A DNA stretch of 26,138 nucleotides from a virus: IMG/VR virus record IMGVR_UViG_3300047548_000348, positions 1-26,138 of that record. One strand, written 5' to 3'. Positions 13,231 through 19,454 of this stretch are shown one piece after another. Every line of letters begins with the position of its first letter. Positions within the stretch are counted from its first letter, which is position 1. Under the pieces are notes generated by a model. That model ran no database searches, was not told where the DNA came from, and saw only the letters and a list, made by a program, of their open reading frames with translations. The translations under genes were made by a program, and so were the position numbers.

Positions 13231-14186
13231 GTATATTTATTTCCATTGCATCATATAAAGATACTGAATTAGTTCCTACTATTAAAAGCATTATCAATAA
13301 TGCCGATAATTCAGAGGAACTTCACTTTGGTGTAGTATCACAAGATGAGAATAAAAGGCATCCAGATTTAGAGCCCATTGTTGATAATCTATCTTACTTA
13401 AAAATGGATTTTCGTCAAGCAAAGGGGGCTGGGTATGCAAGAAAACTAGCAATGGAAATGTATGAGGGAGAAGATTTTTACTTGCAGTTAGACTCTCATA
13501 TGCGTGCAGTAAAAGGATGGGATACCAAACTAATAAACATGTATCACCAATCATCCAGTTTAGCAGGAACAAACAAAGTTATTCTTAGTCAGTATCCAGC
13601 AGCATATGAGATCCATACTGGTGGAAAAGAATATTTTGTTCAAGATCATGAAGAACTTTGGAGTACCCCTACTTGGTCAAGAGTGCATAACAGAGATAAT
13701 GGATCTTGGTCATCAATAAGAGAAAGGTTTGATGATCTTTCTCAGCCGCATCCATCTCATACAGTCCTTGCTGGATATCTTTTTGCCAACGGTAAGTTTG
13801 TAGAAGAGATTCCTTATGATGAACGTATCTCTTTTATGGGAGAAGAACTATGTATTGCTATAAGAGCATACACACGAAACTGGCATATTTATGCCCCAAA
13901 CGAAATGCTGTTTTGGCACTTTTATAAAAGGAAGCAAAGCCCTAAGATTTGGAATCAATCAGAAGATGCCAAGCGTCCTACCAAGTGGATTGAAATAGAA
14001 ATGAACTCAAAGAGAGTCCAGAAAAATATTCTTCTTGGAATAGAGCAGGGAATATTTGGAATAGGAGACTATGAAAAATATCTTGAATACCAAGATATGA
14101 TTGGTATCAACTTCTCTAATTTTTATGAAAAAGAAATTAATCATAAAGTAAACAATTCCATAAAATCAACAGAAATCTATTTGTAG
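13227..14186 (+). CDS. Glycosyltransferase (GlcNAc-transferase/GT60-like)
   Basis: A 319-residue nucleotide-sugar transferase. It opens with IFISIASYKDTELVPTIKSI (GT-A first strand and helix), has the metal-binding DxD-like FYLQLDSHMR at about 85-93 (Asp89-Ser-His91), and an acid pair in FMGEELCIAIRAYTRNW near 208-224 followed by LFWHFYKRK. This order matches the PF11397 GlcNAc-transferase family (Skp1-type, GT60). It overlaps the upstream gene by 4 nt. Its stop TAG lies directly against the -10 hexamer of the next gene's promoter. The likely target is a surface glycan or a phage structural protein; donor and acceptor are not decidable. Confidence 0.83.
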   Translation: MSIFISIASYKDTELVPTIKSIINNADNSEELHFGVVSQDENKRHPDLEPIVDNLSYLKMDFRQAKGAGYARKLAMEMYEGEDFYLQLDSHMRAVKGWDTKLINMYHQSSSLAGTNKVILSQYPAAYEIHTGGKEYFVQDHEELWSTPTWSRVHNRDNGSWSSIRERFDDLSQPHPSHTVLAGYLFANGKFVEEIPYDERISFMGEELCIAIRAYTRNWHIYAPNEMLFWHFYKRKQSPKIWNQSEDAKRPTKWIEIEMNSKRVQKNILLGIEQGIFGIGDYEKYLEYQDMIGINFSNFYEKEINHKVNNSIKSTEIYL

Positions 14187-14192
14187 TATAAT
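14187..14192 (+). promoter_or_regulatory. -10 element, leaderless glycosyltransferase gene
   Basis: TATAAT directly abuts the upstream stop TAG (14184-14186) and is followed by 6 nt (tctacc) and GTG 14199. The whole intergenic gap is 12 nt. No clear -35. Confidence 0.6.
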
Positions 14193-14198
14193 TCTACC

Positions 14199-14900
14199 GT
14201 GGCTAAATTTGGAATGATGTGGGTGGGAGATTCACTAACAAAAATTCAAGAAATATCTCTGTCATCATTCATATTCCATGGCCACGAAGTTTTCATGTTT
14301 GCTTACAATAAAAATCTTTCTGTACCAAATGGTGTAACTAAACTTGATGCTAATCAGATAGTTCCAGAGTCAGAAATATTTACTGTAAAAAATACTTATG
14401 CAGCATTCTCAGATGTATTCAGATATAAAATGATTAATGAAACTGGACTTCCATGGGTCGATGCAGATACAATTTGTGTTTCTGATGACTGGAATTTCAA
14501 AAACAACATTTATGCTGGATACGAGGGGAAAATAGTTGTTGGTGGAGTTCTCAGTTTGCCACAGGAATCACCAGCAATAAAATATATGATTCAAAAATCA
14601 GAGAACTTTAATAAAGAAAAAATAAACTGGGTAGAAATAGGTCCAGCATTAGTAAATGAAACCTTTAAAAAGTTTAGGTTAATGAAATATGTTTATAGTG
14701 AAGAAACTTTTTGTGGCATACATTATTCCAAGTGGGAAAAACTTTGGAAGCCAGAGTTCTTGGAAGAAATAAAAGAACTAGAACAAAGAGCGCATAGCAT
14801 ATCTGCCTACAACTCTATGGTTACATTTTCTGGACGAGATAAGAATAGGCTTCCAAAGGGTTCCGCCATGGAATATTTTTATAGAAAGTTTGTAAAATGA
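14199..14900 (+). CDS. Glycosyltransferase (GT32-like, DXD sugar-binding)
   Basis: A 233-residue protein starting at GTG 14199, exactly 6 nt after TATAAT, with no ribosome site. The opening GMMWVGDSLTKIQEISLSSF and GHEVFMFAY match the GT32/capsular-sugar transferase pattern; YAAFSDVFRYKMINETGLPW (about 67-86) is the conserved helix before the DxD motif, here V-D88-A-D90-T. DxD binds the metal and nucleotide sugar. The family transfers hexoses onto glycans. It shares no close similarity with the transferases on either side, so the cassette was not built by simple duplication. Confidence 0.83.
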   Translation: MAKFGMMWVGDSLTKIQEISLSSFIFHGHEVFMFAYNKNLSVPNGVTKLDANQIVPESEIFTVKNTYAAFSDVFRYKMINETGLPWVDADTICVSDDWNFKNNIYAGYEGKIVVGGVLSLPQESPAIKYMIQKSENFNKEKINWVEIGPALVNETFKKFRLMKYVYSEETFCGIHYSKWEKLWKPEFLEEIKELEQRAHSISAYNSMVTFSGRDKNRLPKGSAMEYFYRKFVK

Positions 14901-15562
14901 TTAACAATACAATTATCATAAAATATAAGAAGTACCATAATCCGCTATCTATTCTTACAAAAAAGTACGGCAGCGATAAGGGATCTCCCATAGACAATGA
15001 TATATCAGAGTCTGGATGGAGCATGAGTCTATATGCAGACTTCTACCATATGCTTTTTTGGAACAGAAGAGAAAAAATAAAAACAATGTTAGAGGTTGGA
15101 ATAGGGACAAATAACGACTCTCTTCCATCAAATATGACTTCTAAAGGAAAGCCTGGTGCATCCCTAAGAGCATGGAGAGATTATTTTCCTAATGCAATAG
15201 TTTATGGCGCAGACGTAGATAAAAATATTTTATTTCAAGAAGATAGGATAAAAACATTTTATGTTGATCAGGCAGATAAGTTTAGTGTTGCTGAACTTAT
15301 TTCACAAATTGATAAGCAATTTGACTTCATTATTGACGACGGCCTTCATGAGGCACATGCTCAAATTACTTTATTAGAGGGAATTTATTATAAACTAAAG
15401 GTCGGCGGAATCTATATAATTGAAGACTGTATTAATACATATAGAGAAGTAAAGAATCACTTAGATGGCAACGGTTATGAATACATAGACCTAGACTTTA
15501 CCAATGACTCTAACTATTGCTTTGTTATTTTTAAGAGTAAGGAGCCTTGGGATGAATATTGA
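14897..15562 (+). CDS. Class I SAM-dependent methyltransferase
   Basis: A 221-residue methyltransferase. The conserved features are TKKYGSDKG near 21-29, the SAM-binding loop TMLEVGIGTNN (about 63-73), PGASLRAWRDYFPNA and YGADVD (the acidic end of strand 2), FYVDQAD, and FDFIIDDGLHEAHA (about 147-160), then GGIYIIED. This pattern resembles sugar or antibiotic O-methyltransferases of the Methyltransf_24/macrocin-like type. It overlaps genes on both sides (ATGA start; the next ATG lies 11 nt before its stop). Placed among three glycosyltransferases, it probably caps a glycan by methylation. Confidence 0.82.
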   Translation: MINNTIIIKYKKYHNPLSILTKKYGSDKGSPIDNDISESGWSMSLYADFYHMLFWNRREKIKTMLEVGIGTNNDSLPSNMTSKGKPGASLRAWRDYFPNAIVYGADVDKNILFQEDRIKTFYVDQADKFSVAELISQIDKQFDFIIDDGLHEAHAQITLLEGIYYKLKVGGIYIIEDCINTYREVKNHLDGNGYEYIDLDFTNDSNYCFVIFKSKEPWDEY

Positions 15563-16151
15563 TCTTAGAGAGATTAAGACTTTTTATATTAATATGGACA
15601 AAGACAAAGAAAAAGATGTCTTGGTAAGAGGCCAACTGGAGAAGTCGGGAATTAAAGATTTTACTAGGGTATCAGGGGTAAACATACCAAGAAATAAGGA
15701 GTCTGGCTGCGCCTCTTCACACTACAACATCCTTTCTGAGGCATCTAGTCCCACACTTATCTTAGAAGATGATTGTGCTATCTATAAAAATAATCCAGTA
15801 ATAAATGTCCCAGAGAATACTGATGCTGTATATATTGGTTTATCTAGATGGGGAAATAGAAATGGCGTAGCCAAGATAGGCAACTATTCCTATAGCCCAT
15901 GTCGTGGGTACAAAGATCTATATAGAATAGACGGAATGCTTGCAACTCATGCAATATTATACCTATCGGATGAATATATAGATATTTCTAGAAGAGTGGC
16001 AAAACATTGTGCAGATAATTCTATTCATGTTGATATTGGGTTTACTGGAATTCATAAATACTATAACGTTTATGCTGTCGGTCAACCATTTTTTTATCAA
16101 AGTACAAATGAAAAGTCAACAAAAATTGTTTTACGCAACAGCAGAAAATAA
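15552..16151 (+). CDS. Glycosyltransferase family 25-like
   Basis: A 199-residue protein from ATG 15552 (AAGGAG about 10 nt upstream; an in-frame ATG at 15504 lies deep in the methyltransferase gene). The start KTFYINMDKDKEKDVLV matches the GT25 opening (strand, N-x-D, basic helix). Then come SGCASSHYNILSEA near 51-64 and the metal motif TLILEDDCAIY with E72-D73-D74. GT25 enzymes add galactose or related sugars in LPS-like glycans and in collagen-type glycosylation. It is the last of the cassette and is followed by a new promoter. Acceptor unknown. Confidence 0.82.
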   Translation: MNIDLREIKTFYINMDKDKEKDVLVRGQLEKSGIKDFTRVSGVNIPRNKESGCASSHYNILSEASSPTLILEDDCAIYKNNPVINVPENTDAVYIGLSRWGNRNGVAKIGNYSYSPCRGYKDLYRIDGMLATHAILYLSDEYIDISRRVAKHCADNSIHVDIGFTGIHKYYNVYAVGQPFFYQSTNEKSTKIVLRNSRK

Positions 16152-16179
16152 TCTATGACATAGTTCACAACCATATTAT

Positions 16180-16208
16180 TTGACTATTGAACAAATTCTT
16201 GATAAGAT
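16180..16208 (+). promoter_or_regulatory. Promoter for the 57-aa gene
   Basis: TTGACT, 17 nt, TAAGAT. Predicted +1 is near 16215, followed by AAGGAGG and ATG 16239. Confidence 0.65.
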
Positions 16209-16238
16209 ATATATATCAACCCACAAGGAGGAATTTGT

Positions 16239-16412
16239 ATGAAGGCTTTTGCACGCCTATTTGAGAATGTTTTCACAAGCGCCACAAGCGAAAAGAAAAT
16301 GTCTCATAAGGATGTTTATCATGAATGGACCAAGCAGCGTGAAGATGCTGCAAGATTTGGTCAAAGTCATGTTCAGGAGATTGACGCAATCTTCTCTCGC
16401 GCAGGATATTAA
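16239..16412 (+). CDS. Hypothetical protein, 57 aa
   Basis: A short gene with a textbook ribosome site (AAGGAGG, 7 nt before the ATG) and its own promoter. The protein is charged and helical (ARLFENVFTSATSEKK, then KDVYHEWTKQREDAARFGQS and VQEIDAIFSRAGY). There is no Cys, signal peptide or membrane segment. The first helix is mildly amphipathic. The family is not recognised. Strong expression signals and small size suggest an abundant early or regulatory protein, but this is inference. Its stop lies 3 nt before the next promoter's -35. Confidence 0.72.
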   Translation: MKAFARLFENVFTSATSEKKMSHKDVYHEWTKQREDAARFGQSHVQEIDAIFSRAGY

Positions 16413-16415
16413 TAT

Positions 16416-16445
16416 TTGACAACCATCCATGTCATAGTGTAGAAT
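16416..16445 (+). promoter_or_regulatory. Promoter, leaderless 31-aa gene
   Basis: TTGACA, 18 nt, TAGAAT, then 6 nt (tatggc) and ATG 16452. An earlier ATG at 16447 is out of frame and 1 nt from the -10. Confidence 0.75.
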
Positions 16446-16451
16446 TATGGC

Positions 16452-16547
16452 ATGGATGAGTCATATTATGAAGACTATCTATGGTCCTATTATGAAGGAG
16501 TAATCTATGTTGGACGCGAGGGGAATTCCTACAAGAGAGTGTCCTAA
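16452..16547 (+). CDS. Acidic/aromatic micro-protein, 31 aa (leaderless)
   Basis: A 31-codon ORF starting at the predicted +1 of a good promoter. The product is unusually rich in tyrosine (six Tyr) and acidic residues in its first half (MDESYYEDYLWSYYEGV) and basic at the end. The next gene starts inside it in another frame with its own AAGGAG ribosome site, whose bases are encoded here. It may be a true small protein or simply the translated leader of the next gene. No family is recognised. Confidence 0.5.
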   Translation: MDESYYEDYLWSYYEGVIYVGREGNSYKRVS

Positions 16548-16686
16548 TTGCGCCTCTACTTTATTTACAGTTCAAGTAATATTTGACGAAGATTACGAAA
16601 TTGGAATGTATCTATTAAACGCGGAATGCGCAATGTGTCATACATTGGTAACTGCTCCAACACCATTAGACTTGGTAGAACCATGA
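16507..16686 (+). CDS. Small zinc-ribbon-like protein, 59 aa
   Basis: ATG 16507 has AAGGAG exactly 6 nt upstream. The 59-residue protein has CPNCAS near residues 12-17 and CAMCHT near 43-48, two CxxC knuckles 30 residues apart, the spacing of a zinc ribbon, with the intervening part beta-rich (LFTVQVIFDEDYEIGMYLL). The stop TGA overlaps the ATG of the next gene (ATGA). Zinc ribbons of this type bind nucleic acid or proteins; nothing more specific is visible. It is one of several tiny Cys-rich proteins in this window. Confidence 0.68.
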   Translation: MLDARGIPTRECPNCASTLFTVQVIFDEDYEIGMYLLNAECAMCHTLVTAPTPLDLVEP

Positions 16687-16916
16687 CAGAATTTTATGCT
16701 AAGATAGTCCCCTTAAACAAAGGGGCATTCAGATATTGTGCGACCATATGGAAGTCACACGATGGCATAGACAGTATCTGGAATAAAAAAAAGTTTATTA
16801 GAGTCAACGCTGCTAGATCATGGTCAAGCAAGCATTTGGCAAAACTAATATCAAAAGATTCTCAGGCAATGTTTATAAAAGAATCAGATATATTAAGGAG
16901 AAAATGGAATGACTAA
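16683..16916 (+). CDS. Hypothetical basic protein, 77 aa
   Basis: ATG 16683 (MTEFYAKIVPLNKG) is preferred over an upstream in-frame ATG at 16626 because it overlaps the previous stop. The protein is basic and Trp-rich (FRYCATIWKSHDGIDSIW, VNAARSWSSKHLAKLI), ending in LRRKWND. No motif is recognised. It overlaps the next small gene by 8 nt and carries that gene's AAGGAG ribosome site in its 3' end. It is part of a run of tiny overlapping genes between the glycan cassette and the tRNA array. Confidence 0.6.
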   Translation: MTEFYAKIVPLNKGAFRYCATIWKSHDGIDSIWNKKKFIRVNAARSWSSKHLAKLISKDSQAMFIKESDILRRKWND

Positions 16917-17091
16917 TGAAGAACTTCTACAAAAGACACTTAATGCTACCATTGAAAGAATGGGCAGGCAGGCAATTAACTATGAGGCAGAGATCGCTAA
17001 TCTCAACTCACAAATCATTCTTCTGAATGAGAAGATTGAAGAAACAATTAAGGATTCCAAGGTTGCTGAAAAGCCCACTAAAGAATCCTGA
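16909..17091 (+). CDS. Coiled-coil protein, 60 aa
   Basis: A 60-residue protein with AAGGAG about 8 nt before the ATG. From about residue 5 to 50 it is a continuous heptad-like helix (EELLQKTLNATIERM, then NYEAEIANLNSQIILLNEKI), so it should form a coiled-coil dimer or attach to one; the tail is charged and probably disordered. No catalytic motif. The stop TGA is the TGN of the next gene's extended -10, leaving a 12-nt gap. Function unknown; a scaffold or adaptor role would fit but is not shown. Confidence 0.7.
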   Translation: MTNEELLQKTLNATIERMGRQAINYEAEIANLNSQIILLNEKIEETIKDSKVAEKPTKES

Positions 17092-17097
17092 TATAAT
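17089..17097 (+). promoter_or_regulatory. Extended -10 promoter built on a stop codon
   Basis: TGA-TATAAT: the TGA is the stop of the coiled-coil gene. Then 6 nt (atagtt) and ATG 17104, leaderless. No clear -35. Confidence 0.65.
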
Positions 17098-17103
17098 ATA
17101 GTT

Positions 17104-17391
17104 ATGTATAGATTTATGCTTAATGATTTGGAAAAAAGAGATTATAATACAGCCGCTCGTAGAAGAATGGCTGAATCAGGTCAGGCTATGCCAGACGGAT
17201 CTTTTCCTATCGCTAACCGCACTGATCTTCGTAACGCCATCCAGTCTGTAGGAAGAGCAAGCAATTATGAGGCTGCTCGTAGACATATTATCAGTAGGGC
17301 AAGAGCACTAGGAGCAGAGGACATGCTTCCAGAAGACTGGAAGAAATCTGATAAGTCAATGTGGTCTAGCGCTCTATCTCCACGATGGTAG
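17104..17391 (+). CDS. DUF6582-like phage protein, 95 aa
   Basis: The pattern YNTAARRRMAESGQAMPDGS, then FPIANRTDLRNAIQSVGRAS and AARRHIISRARALGAEDMLP, matches a small helical module (DUF6582-like) often fused to, or beside, phage prohead-protease or capsid proteins. Here it stands alone. It has a leaderless start and no ribosome site. Its stop overlaps the start of the 48-aa ORF. The usual partner proteins are not in this window, so a capsid-assembly role is an inference from family context. Confidence 0.75.
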   Translation: MYRFMLNDLEKRDYNTAARRRMAESGQAMPDGSFPIANRTDLRNAIQSVGRASNYEAARRHIISRARALGAEDMLPEDWKKSDKSMWSSALSPRW

Positions 17392-17531
17392 ACATCTTTG
17401 ATGAAGACGATCAGTATGTTTGTGTTTCACACATGATGACTGTTCCATGTCCAGTCGGGGATAACCATTTAGTATCTAATTGGCCTTCAGATGTTGCCAA
17501 GGTACTTGACACAATGAAAAGCAATCAGTAG
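17385..17531 (+). CDS. Small acidic protein, 48 aa, carrying a promoter in its 3' end
   Basis: ATG 17385 overlaps the end of the previous gene. The 48-residue product starts with an acidic patch (MVDIFDEDDQYVCVSHMM) and ends KVLDTMKSNQ. No family is recognised. Its last codons contain a full promoter: TTGACA falls in the Leu-Asp-Thr codons and its stop TAG is the first half of the -10 TAGAAT. The same arrangement, with a similar Leu-Asp-Thr ending, occurs in the gene at 25086, so the 3' end may be conserved as DNA rather than protein. Confidence 0.6.
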   Translation: MVDIFDEDDQYVCVSHMMTVPCPVGDNHLVSNWPSDVAKVLDTMKSNQ

Positions 17532-17534
17532 AAT
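17506..17534 (+). promoter_or_regulatory. Promoter inside an ORF end, repeated at 25177
   Basis: TTGACA, 17 nt, TAGAAT. The leader TAGAATATACCCAACAACTA is shared with the promoter at 25177-25205 (few mismatches). Predicted leader about 23 nt before ATG 17564. Confidence 0.8.
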
Positions 17535-17563
17535 ATACCCAACAACTACAGTTAGGCTATATA

Positions 17564-18061
17564 ATGCAAACTTTCGTTCCCTATGCAGACCTTCATGAGT
17601 CTGCTGCTGTTCTAGATAACAAGCGCCTAAACAAGCAACTTCTAGAAGGCAGGCAGATCTATCAGATCCTTGCTACTAATCGTCGTCAAGGTGGCTGGGT
17701 TAATCATCCTGCCGTCCTTATGTGGAAAAATTATGATATGGGCCTATACTCATATCTTGTAGCAATCAAGGACGAGTGCAATAGTCGTGGCATCAAGACT
17801 GATAAGAACTGGGATGCAATTGTAGGCTTGCACGAAAACAATTGGCACCGTGGAGATAAGATAGTTATGCCTGCATGGTGGGGTGATGAAAGAGTTCATC
17901 AGTCTCATCGCAACAATCTATACCGCAAAGATCCAGACTATTATGCAGAGTTTCAACACGATCAGTTTGTTTCGTGTTGCGACACTTGTAACTACGTCTG
18001 GCCTTCACACTATTTGATTTATAATAATGAATTTACAGGATATTTTAAGGAGACAGCATGA
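17564..18061 (+). CDS. Pyrimidine dimer DNA glycosylase-like protein (PF03013-type)
   Basis: A 165-residue protein. The opening MQTFVPYADLHESAAVLDNK then RLNKQLLEGRQIYQIL and GGWVNHPAVLMWKNY matches the T4 endonuclease V-like/MSMEG_6447 family, whose founding member removes UV-induced pyrimidine dimers from DNA. The C-terminal part has CCDTC near 145-149 and His-rich stretches (HENNWHRGDK, VHQSHRNNLYRKDP). The catalytic N-terminus of true endonuclease V is Thr2; here residue 2 is Gln, so glycosylase activity is uncertain. It is driven by a strong promoter within the upstream ORF. A repair role fits a phage exposed to sunlight, but that is inferred. Confidence 0.72.
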   Translation: MQTFVPYADLHESAAVLDNKRLNKQLLEGRQIYQILATNRRQGGWVNHPAVLMWKNYDMGLYSYLVAIKDECNSRGIKTDKNWDAIVGLHENNWHRGDKIVMPAWWGDERVHQSHRNNLYRKDPDYYAEFQHDQFVSCCDTCNYVWPSHYLIYNNEFTGYFKETA

Positions 18062-18243
18062 CACTAACAGATGAACAAGAGAAGGCTCTTAGGGATTTGG
18101 CATCAGCATCAGACGCTCTGCGTCGAACATCGGGGGGCAAGGCAGGAGATGCTGCTGAAAAGAAGTACGGAGAGGCATATACTAGGTGCTATGTGCTTGG
18201 CCTAAAGCAATACAAGATGCAGGTATGTAAAACTACCCGTTGA
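18058..18243 (+). CDS. Hypothetical protein, 61 aa
   Basis: ATG 18058 overlaps the previous stop (ATGA) and follows AAGGAG by 5 nt. The protein is helical and charged (DEQEKALRDLASASDALRR, GDAAEKKYGEAYTRCYVLGL), with two Cys but no zinc motif. The Q(E/A)KALR...AADALRR...GDAAEKxYGxAYxxLV pattern recurs in actinobacterial and phage small proteins of unknown role. Its stop TGA lies inside the -35 (TTGACA) of the tRNA promoter that follows, another example of promoters tucked into gene ends. Confidence 0.7.
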   Translation: MTLTDEQEKALRDLASASDALRRTSGGKAGDAAEKKYGEAYTRCYVLGLKQYKMQVCKTTR

Positions 18244-18269
18244 CAAATGCCTTGCCCCTAGGCTATAAT
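18240..18269 (+). promoter_or_regulatory. Promoter for tRNA-Gly/tRNA-Arg
   Basis: TTGACA, 18 nt, TATAAT, with +1 near 18276 and tRNA-Gly starting at 18282. An inverted repeat CCCCTA (18255-18260)/TAGGGG (18271-18276) brackets the -10. Confidence 0.85.
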
Positions 18270-18281
18270 TTAGGGGTATAT

Positions 18282-18356
18282 GCGGCATTAGTATAAAAGT
18301 TATTATTCCTGCCTTCCAAGCAGGAGAAGTCGGGGCAGTACCGACATGCCGCTCCA
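18282..18356 (+). tRNA. tRNA-Gly(TCC), non-canonical elbow
   Basis: Acceptor GCGGCAT/ATGCCGC is perfect; discriminator T and CCA are encoded. Anticodon stem CCTGC/GCAGG has loop CTTCCAA, anticodon TCC at 18315-18317. T-stem GTCGG/CCGAC is perfect but the loop is GGCAGTA instead of TTCRANN, and the D-loop has AAAAGTT without the GG pair. D-stem is weak (3 bp). Variable loop AGAA. Confidence 0.88.
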
Positions 18357-18357
18357 A

Positions 18358-18430
18358 GCCCCCGTAGTTCAATGGATGAACGGCAGGTTTCTACCCTGCG
18401 CGTATGAAGGTTCGAGTCCTTTCGGGGGTA
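18358..18430 (+). tRNA. tRNA-Arg(TCT)
   Basis: Acceptor GCCCCCG/CGGGGGT (first pair G-T), D-stem GTTC/GAAC with GG in the loop, anticodon stem GCAGG/CCTGC with loop TTTCTAC (anticodon TCT), T-loop TTCGAGT, discriminator A. Starts 2 nt after tRNA-Gly. Canonical. Reads AGA, frequent in this AT-rich DNA. Confidence 0.93.
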
Positions 18431-18461
18431 CAAAATAAAACAAACAATCAAAAGGAGTATA

Positions 18462-18662
18462 ATGGAAACAATGATGGCAGTAGAAGAGCAGTCCGACGTA
18501 CTCAATACTTCTGATCGTTGTGATAGATGCGGCGCTCAGGCTTATGTTTATACAGAGGGTGTATCTGGAAGTCTTCTATGGTGCCGCCATCATTATCTAA
18601 AGCATCAAGATGCAATTGCGTCTTGGGCCTTTGAGACTATTGATGAGACTAATAAGTTGTGA
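18462..18662 (+). CDS. DUF7455-type zinc protein
   Basis: A 66-residue protein with AAAGGAG before the ATG. The core reads DRCDRCGAQAYVYTEGVSGS then LLWCRHHYLKHQDAI and IDETNKL. CxxCxAQA..., a CxHH motif and the C-terminal ID(D/E)ET match the DUF7455 family, a small zinc-binding protein conserved in Actinobacteria. Its function is unknown. Conservation with host proteins supports an actinobacterial host. Its stop TGA supplies the TGN of the next gene's extended -10. Confidence 0.8.
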   Translation: METMMAVEEQSDVLNTSDRCDRCGAQAYVYTEGVSGSLLWCRHHYLKHQDAIASWAFETIDETNKL

Positions 18663-18668
18663 TATACT
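18660..18668 (+). promoter_or_regulatory. Extended -10 promoter built on a stop codon
   Basis: TGA-TATACT, the TGA being the stop of the DUF7455-type gene. Then 6 nt (tacaga) and ATG 18675, leaderless. The gap is 12 nt. Confidence 0.6.
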
Positions 18669-18674
18669 TACAGA

Positions 18675-19217
18675 ATGACAAATCGCGTATGTTCAGTAGA
18701 CGGATGCCAGAAAAAGCATAAAGGTCACGGACTTTGTGACACACACCTACAAAGACAAAGAAAAGGTTTGTCGCTAACAAAGCAATACAGAAACCCTAAT
18801 GGATCATTTGTAGAGTGCAAAATTGATGGCTGTACAGATAAATCAACGTCCCTTGGAATGTGTCCTACACACTATCATAGAATAAGAAAATATGGTAACC
18901 CAGATACCATTCTTCATGTTCAAGCAAAAGGAAAACTATCACATTCCGATGTATGGGTTACCTATCGTGGAGCACATACTAGAGTTGAGAGATCGCGGGG
19001 AAAGGCAAAAGATATGCCGTGTGCCTGGTCAGGATGTGAATCTCAAGCAGATGAATGGGCCTATGATAATAATGATCCAAATGAAGTAACAGATATTGTG
19101 CGGGGCTATGAAAAAAGATATTCTCTTTTGCCAGAGCACTATATCTCATTGTGTAAAAAACATCATGAACTCTATGATATGAAGCATAGAGAATTAAAAA
19201 ACAGGTCAAGCACATGA
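18675..19217 (+). CDS. Multi-zinc-finger HNH-like endonuclease
   Basis: A 180-residue protein. Two zinc repeats open it (CSVDGCQKKHKGHGLCDTH near 6-24 and CKIDGCTDKSTSLGMCPTH near 48-66, each Cx4C...Cx2H). The C-terminal part has a third Cys pair (CAWSGCESQADEWAYDNNDP near 115-134) and ends with LCKKHHELYDMKHRE. This looks like an HNH-type nuclease with tandem fingers, as in phage recombination or homing endonucleases. It is leaderless, sits between tRNA-Arg and tRNA-Thr, and its stop overlaps a 27-aa ORF. Nuclease activity is inferred from the pattern; the key His of a classical HNH is not certain. Confidence 0.72.
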   Translation: MTNRVCSVDGCQKKHKGHGLCDTHLQRQRKGLSLTKQYRNPNGSFVECKIDGCTDKSTSLGMCPTHYHRIRKYGNPDTILHVQAKGKLSHSDVWVTYRGAHTRVERSRGKAKDMPCAWSGCESQADEWAYDNNDPNEVTDIVRGYEKRYSLLPEHYISLCKKHHELYDMKHRELKNRSST

Positions 19218-19297
19218 ACTGGTGTGACGTACACAAAAAACATTTTGAGTACGATGAAAATGGCTGGCCTAATTGCTTGACACAAACAAATCAATAG
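19214..19297 (+). CDS. Micro-ORF, 27 aa, carrying a promoter in its 3' end
   Basis: ATG 19214 overlaps the stop of the HNH-like gene (ATGA). The 27-residue peptide contains CDVHKKH and a second Cys, so it may bind zinc or be the remnant of a finger. Its last codons contain the consensus promoter for tRNA-Thr (TTGACA at 19277), and its stop TAG lies just before the -10. It is either a coupled small protein or an ORF that happens to cover promoter DNA. Confidence 0.4.
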   Translation: MNWCDVHKKHFEYDENGWPNCLTQTNQ

Positions 19298-19305
19298 TGT
19301 AAAAT
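19277..19305 (+). promoter_or_regulatory. Consensus promoter for tRNA-Thr and downstream array
   Basis: TTGACA, 17 nt, TAAAAT. Predicted +1 near 19312. The transcript would start with a strong hairpin (19317-19352) and then tRNA-Thr. Confidence 0.8.
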
Positions 19306-19316
19306 ATTCGACAAGG

Positions 19317-19352
19317 CCAGAGAACAATCCCTGCGAAAGTAAATTGCTCTGG
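19317..19352 (+). other. Leader hairpin before tRNA-Thr
   Basis: CCAGAG-AA-CAAT (19317-19328) pairs with ATTGCTCTGG (19343-19352): 10 bp with a 2-nt bulge and a 14-nt loop. It ends 4 nt before tRNA-Thr, near the 5' processing site. Confidence 0.6.
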
Positions 19353-19356
19353 TTAC

Positions 19357-19429
19357 GCCTCAATAACTCAGTTGGTAGAGTGCTTCACTTGTAATGAAGA
19401 TGTCGCGGGTTCGACTCCTGCTTGAGGCT
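19357..19429 (+). tRNA. tRNA-Thr(TGT)
   Basis: Acceptor GCCTCAA/TTGAGGC, D-stem ACTC/GAGT with GG in the loop, anticodon stem CTTCA/TGAAG with loop CTTGTAA (anticodon TGT), T-loop TTCGACT, discriminator T. Canonical. No CCA encoded. Reads ACA. Confidence 0.94.
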
Positions 19430-19454
19430 CGTAAGTCCGACAAAAGGAGAAACA

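Noticed and set aside
16447-16503. 18-codon ORF from ATG 16447
   Set aside because: The ATG is 1 nt after the -10 and so probably upstream of the transcript start; the 16452 frame fits the 6-nt rule.
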